Shown here: positions 62,548 to 64,000 of the stretch, one piece after another
Layout: each line of letters begins with the position of its first letter
Position numbering within the stretch: position 1 is the stretch's first letter
DNA from: Streptosporangium carneum
GTDB lineage: Bacteria > Actinomycetota > Actinomycetes > Streptosporangiales > Streptosporangiaceae
DNA length: 64,000 nt
Assembly: GCF_027922005.1 (NCBI RefSeq)
Contig: NZ_BSEV01000018.1
Coordinates: 121,216 to 185,215 of the forward strand
Direction: 5' to 3'
Position numbers and translations under genes: made by a program
The notes under the pieces: generated by a model
Database searches by the model: none
Told to the model about the DNA's origin: nothing
What the model saw: the letters and a program-made list of their open reading frames with translations, nothing else

Positions 62548-63528
62548 TTAGTGCCAGGTCGTAGGGGTGGTTCGTGCGTTGCTTCTCGCGAACGCCAGGT
62601 CGATGAGGCGGCCGAGCAGGTCCGGGTACGGGACCCCGCCGGCCTCCCAGGCCCTGGCGTAGACGGAACGAGGGGTGAAGCCCGGCATGGTGTTGATCTC
62701 CAGCACGTACAGGCGGCCGGTCTCCTCCTCATAGAGGAAGTCCACGCGGGACAGGCCGTAGCCGCCGATCGCCCAGTAGGCGCGCAGCGACAGCTCGCGC
62801 ACCTCGTCGGCGACCCGCTCGGGCAGCGCCACCGGGATCGTGGCGATCTCGGCCCGGCTGAGGTACTTGGCCTCGTAGTCGAGCCAGTCGCCGCTCACCC
62901 GCAGTTCTCCCACGACCGAGGTCGCCGGGTCGTCGTGGTCGCCGAGCACGCCGCAGATCAGCTCGCGGGCGTGCACGCCCTGCTCGACGATCACCATCCG
63001 GTCGTAGGTGAGGGCCAGCTCAACGCCCGCGCGCAGTTCCTCGACGGAGGTGACGCGGGAGATGCCGATGGAGGAGCCCATGCTGGCCGGTTTGACGTAC
63101 ATCGGCCACTCCAGTGACTTCACCAGGCTCAACGGGTCGGTCGTGCCGCGCCAGTCGTGCTCGGTCAACCAAACGTGCGGGGTGACTGGGATGTCCTCGG
63201 CCAGGAATGAGCGCCGCATCGCGACCTTGTTCATGGCCACGGCCGAGGCCAGCACCCCGCACCCCACGTACGGCAGGCCCAGGACCTCCAGGTGCCCCTG
63301 GATGACGCCGTCCTCGCCGTACGGACCGTGCATCACGGGGAAGACCACGTCGGCCACGTCGGCGGACAGGTCGAGCGGCCATCTGCCCTGCCGGTCGACG
63401 ATGACGGGGACGGGGACGTACCGGTCCTTCGGCAGGGCGTTGAGCACCGCCTGCGCCGACTGCAGCGACACCTCGTGCTCGGGAGACGGCCCGCCGGCCA
63501 GCACGGCCACGCGCAGCCGTTCTGTCAT
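62548..63528 (-). CDS. ddl: D-alanine--D-alanine ligase
   Basis: The 326-residue ATP-grasp protein has AGGPSPEHEVSLQSAQ at the start, VKPASMGSSIGISRV, VEQGVHARELICGVLG, and LEINTMPGFTPRSVY with the metal-binding Glu and Asn. The active-site loop reads LDYEAKYLSRAE, with the Tyr-Lys-type residues of D-Ala-D-Ala ligases rather than the VanA D-lactate pattern. It makes D-Ala-D-Ala for the murF product next door. The start has AGGAGGG but at 13 bases, somewhat far. First gene of the pair. Confidence 0.92.
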   Translation of the reverse strand: MTERLRVAVLAGGPSPEHEVSLQSAQAVLNALPKDRYVPVPVIVDRQGRWPLDLSADVADVVFPVMHGPYGEDGVIQGHLEVLGLPYVGCGVLASAVAMNKVAMRRSFLAEDIPVTPHVWLTEHDWRGTTDPLSLVKSLEWPMYVKPASMGSSIGISRVTSVEELRAGVELALTYDRMVIVEQGVHARELICGVLGDHDDPATSVVGELRVSGDWLDYEAKYLSRAEIATIPVALPERVADEVRELSLRAYWAIGGYGLSRVDFLYEEETGRLYVLEINTMPGFTPRSVYARAWEAGGVPYPDLLGRLIDLAFARSNARTTPTTWH

Positions 63529-63687
63529 GATCGCGATCAGCCCTCCTGCCCAGGAGTTCACCGGCGGCGCCTGTCCGGCCGCCTCAGTCAACCCGCAGAG
63601 TCTGAACGCCCGATCTGTTCGGTTCCCAGACCATTCGCTGCCCAATTTCTGGTCACCCCGCGCGGCCTCCCGGGCAGGCCTCAACCC

Positions 63688-63780
63688 CGCGGGAAGCCCG
63701 AACCGGCACCCGAACCCACGCATCGTCCGCACGTGGACAGGCGCCGCCGGGTCATCCTCGATCAACGACACTCGCGACAC
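63688..63780 (-). pseudogene. OmpR-family response-regulator C-terminal fragment
   Basis: The minus strand encodes VSRVSLIEDDPAAPVHVRTM and RGFGCRFGLP, which matches the last helix and wing of OmpR/PhoB winged-helix domains (EDDPxxPxxIRTVRGxGYRF). No receiver domain or start is present, so it is a remnant upstream of ddl. Confidence 0.65.
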
Positions 63781-63969
63781 GCCGCCGAGTCTCACAGCAC
63801 GCTTCGTAACCCGCCCGCCGGTCGACCCCGTCCGCTGCCGGCCGGCCGCGTCCCGCCCCGTTCGCGCCATGTCATGGTTGTGTCACGGTCGCGCCGGCGA
63901 TCACCGCCGTCGAGAAACGGTGACATACGGGGGATAAAGCACGCACATTCGGCGCCAATCGTAGTCGCC

Positions 63970-64000
63970 ATGAACGAACCACACACGCTCCCGACTCGGC
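63970..64000 (+). CDS. Possible gene start running off the right edge
   Basis: ATG at 63970 opens MNEPHTLPTR to the window end, after an A+T-richer stretch (GTGACATACGGGGGATAAAG, 63920-63939) that could be a promoter. No ribosome-binding site is visible, and only ten codons can be seen. Confidence 0.25.
   Translation, partial: MNEPHTLPTR

Noticed and set aside
62548..63528. VanA-type D-Ala-D-Lac ligase
   Set aside because: The active-site loop has the DYEAKY pattern of D-Ala-D-Ala ligases, and no vanH or vanX gene is adjacent.

Overview
The window is about 70% G+C, with densely packed genes, frequent ATGA/GTGA overlaps, GTG and TTG starts, and actinobacterial families (PucR, ANTAR, DUF2795, DUF4383, SigB/F-type sigma factor with partner-switch genes). 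This suggests an actinomycete chromosome; Streptosporangiales is my best guess, but no marker gene fixes the genus.

Layout. 0-4.4 kb: a minus-strand operon of an asparagine-synthetase-like enzyme lacking the glutaminase cysteine, a 2-oxoglutarate dioxygenase and a GMC oxidoreductase that runs off the left edge, then a transposase remnant and a tiny basic ORF. 4.5-5.6 kb: aldo/keto reductase. 5.8-12.5 kb: a cobalamin riboswitch followed by a 2Fe-2S ferredoxin-like gene, a 23-residue peptide gene with a strong ribosome-binding site, a hairpin, a SagB-type flavin dehydrogenase, an MFS exporter and a BtuFCD/FecBCD-type importer. This is the most interesting locus: a B12-controlled, RiPP-like peptide system with both export and import. 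12.6-24.8 kb: a divergent catabolic regulon (D-amino-acid dehydratase-type enzyme, metallo-beta-lactamase-fold hydrolase, M20 hydrolase, RbsABC-type importer; then an unusual regulator, an amidohydrolase/deacetylase and RidA), which looks built to salvage a D-amino-acid-containing compound.

25-30.6 kb: menB, an orphan sensor kinase, a DapA-like aldolase plus class II aldolase pair with a divergent XRE-cupin regulator, and a DUF2071 gene. 30.8-33.8 kb is decayed: a P450 broken by a perfect 26-bp tandem duplication, a DUF2243 fragment and a decarboxylase C-terminal fragment lie among small intact genes. 33.8-38.1 kb: hemerythrin, a ferritin-like protein, a lipoprotein, a glycosyltransferase and a small unknown gene. 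38.5-39.8 kb: an alpha/beta hydrolase-MarR pair whose start codon lies inside a palindrome. 40.4-46.5 kb: a PP2C phosphatase, proline catabolism (pruA, proline dehydrogenase, divergent PucR regulator) and a MarR/VOC divergent pair.

46.6-54.9 kb: PaiB-like protein, a GT4 glycosyltransferase, and a stress-signalling cluster (SpoIIE-like phosphatase with degenerate metal ligands, GAF-ANTAR, STAS, SigB/F-type sigma, RsbW-type kinase) followed by an NDH-2-like oxidoreductase. 55-57.5 kb: three small unknown genes, a HTH protein and tRNA-Pro(GGG). 57.7-63.8 kb: a sensor-kinase fragment, an Asp/Glu racemase, a large NTPase with a C-terminal HTH, murF and ddl, and a response-regulator fragment. Nothing resembling CRISPR, rRNA or an intact insertion sequence was seen.
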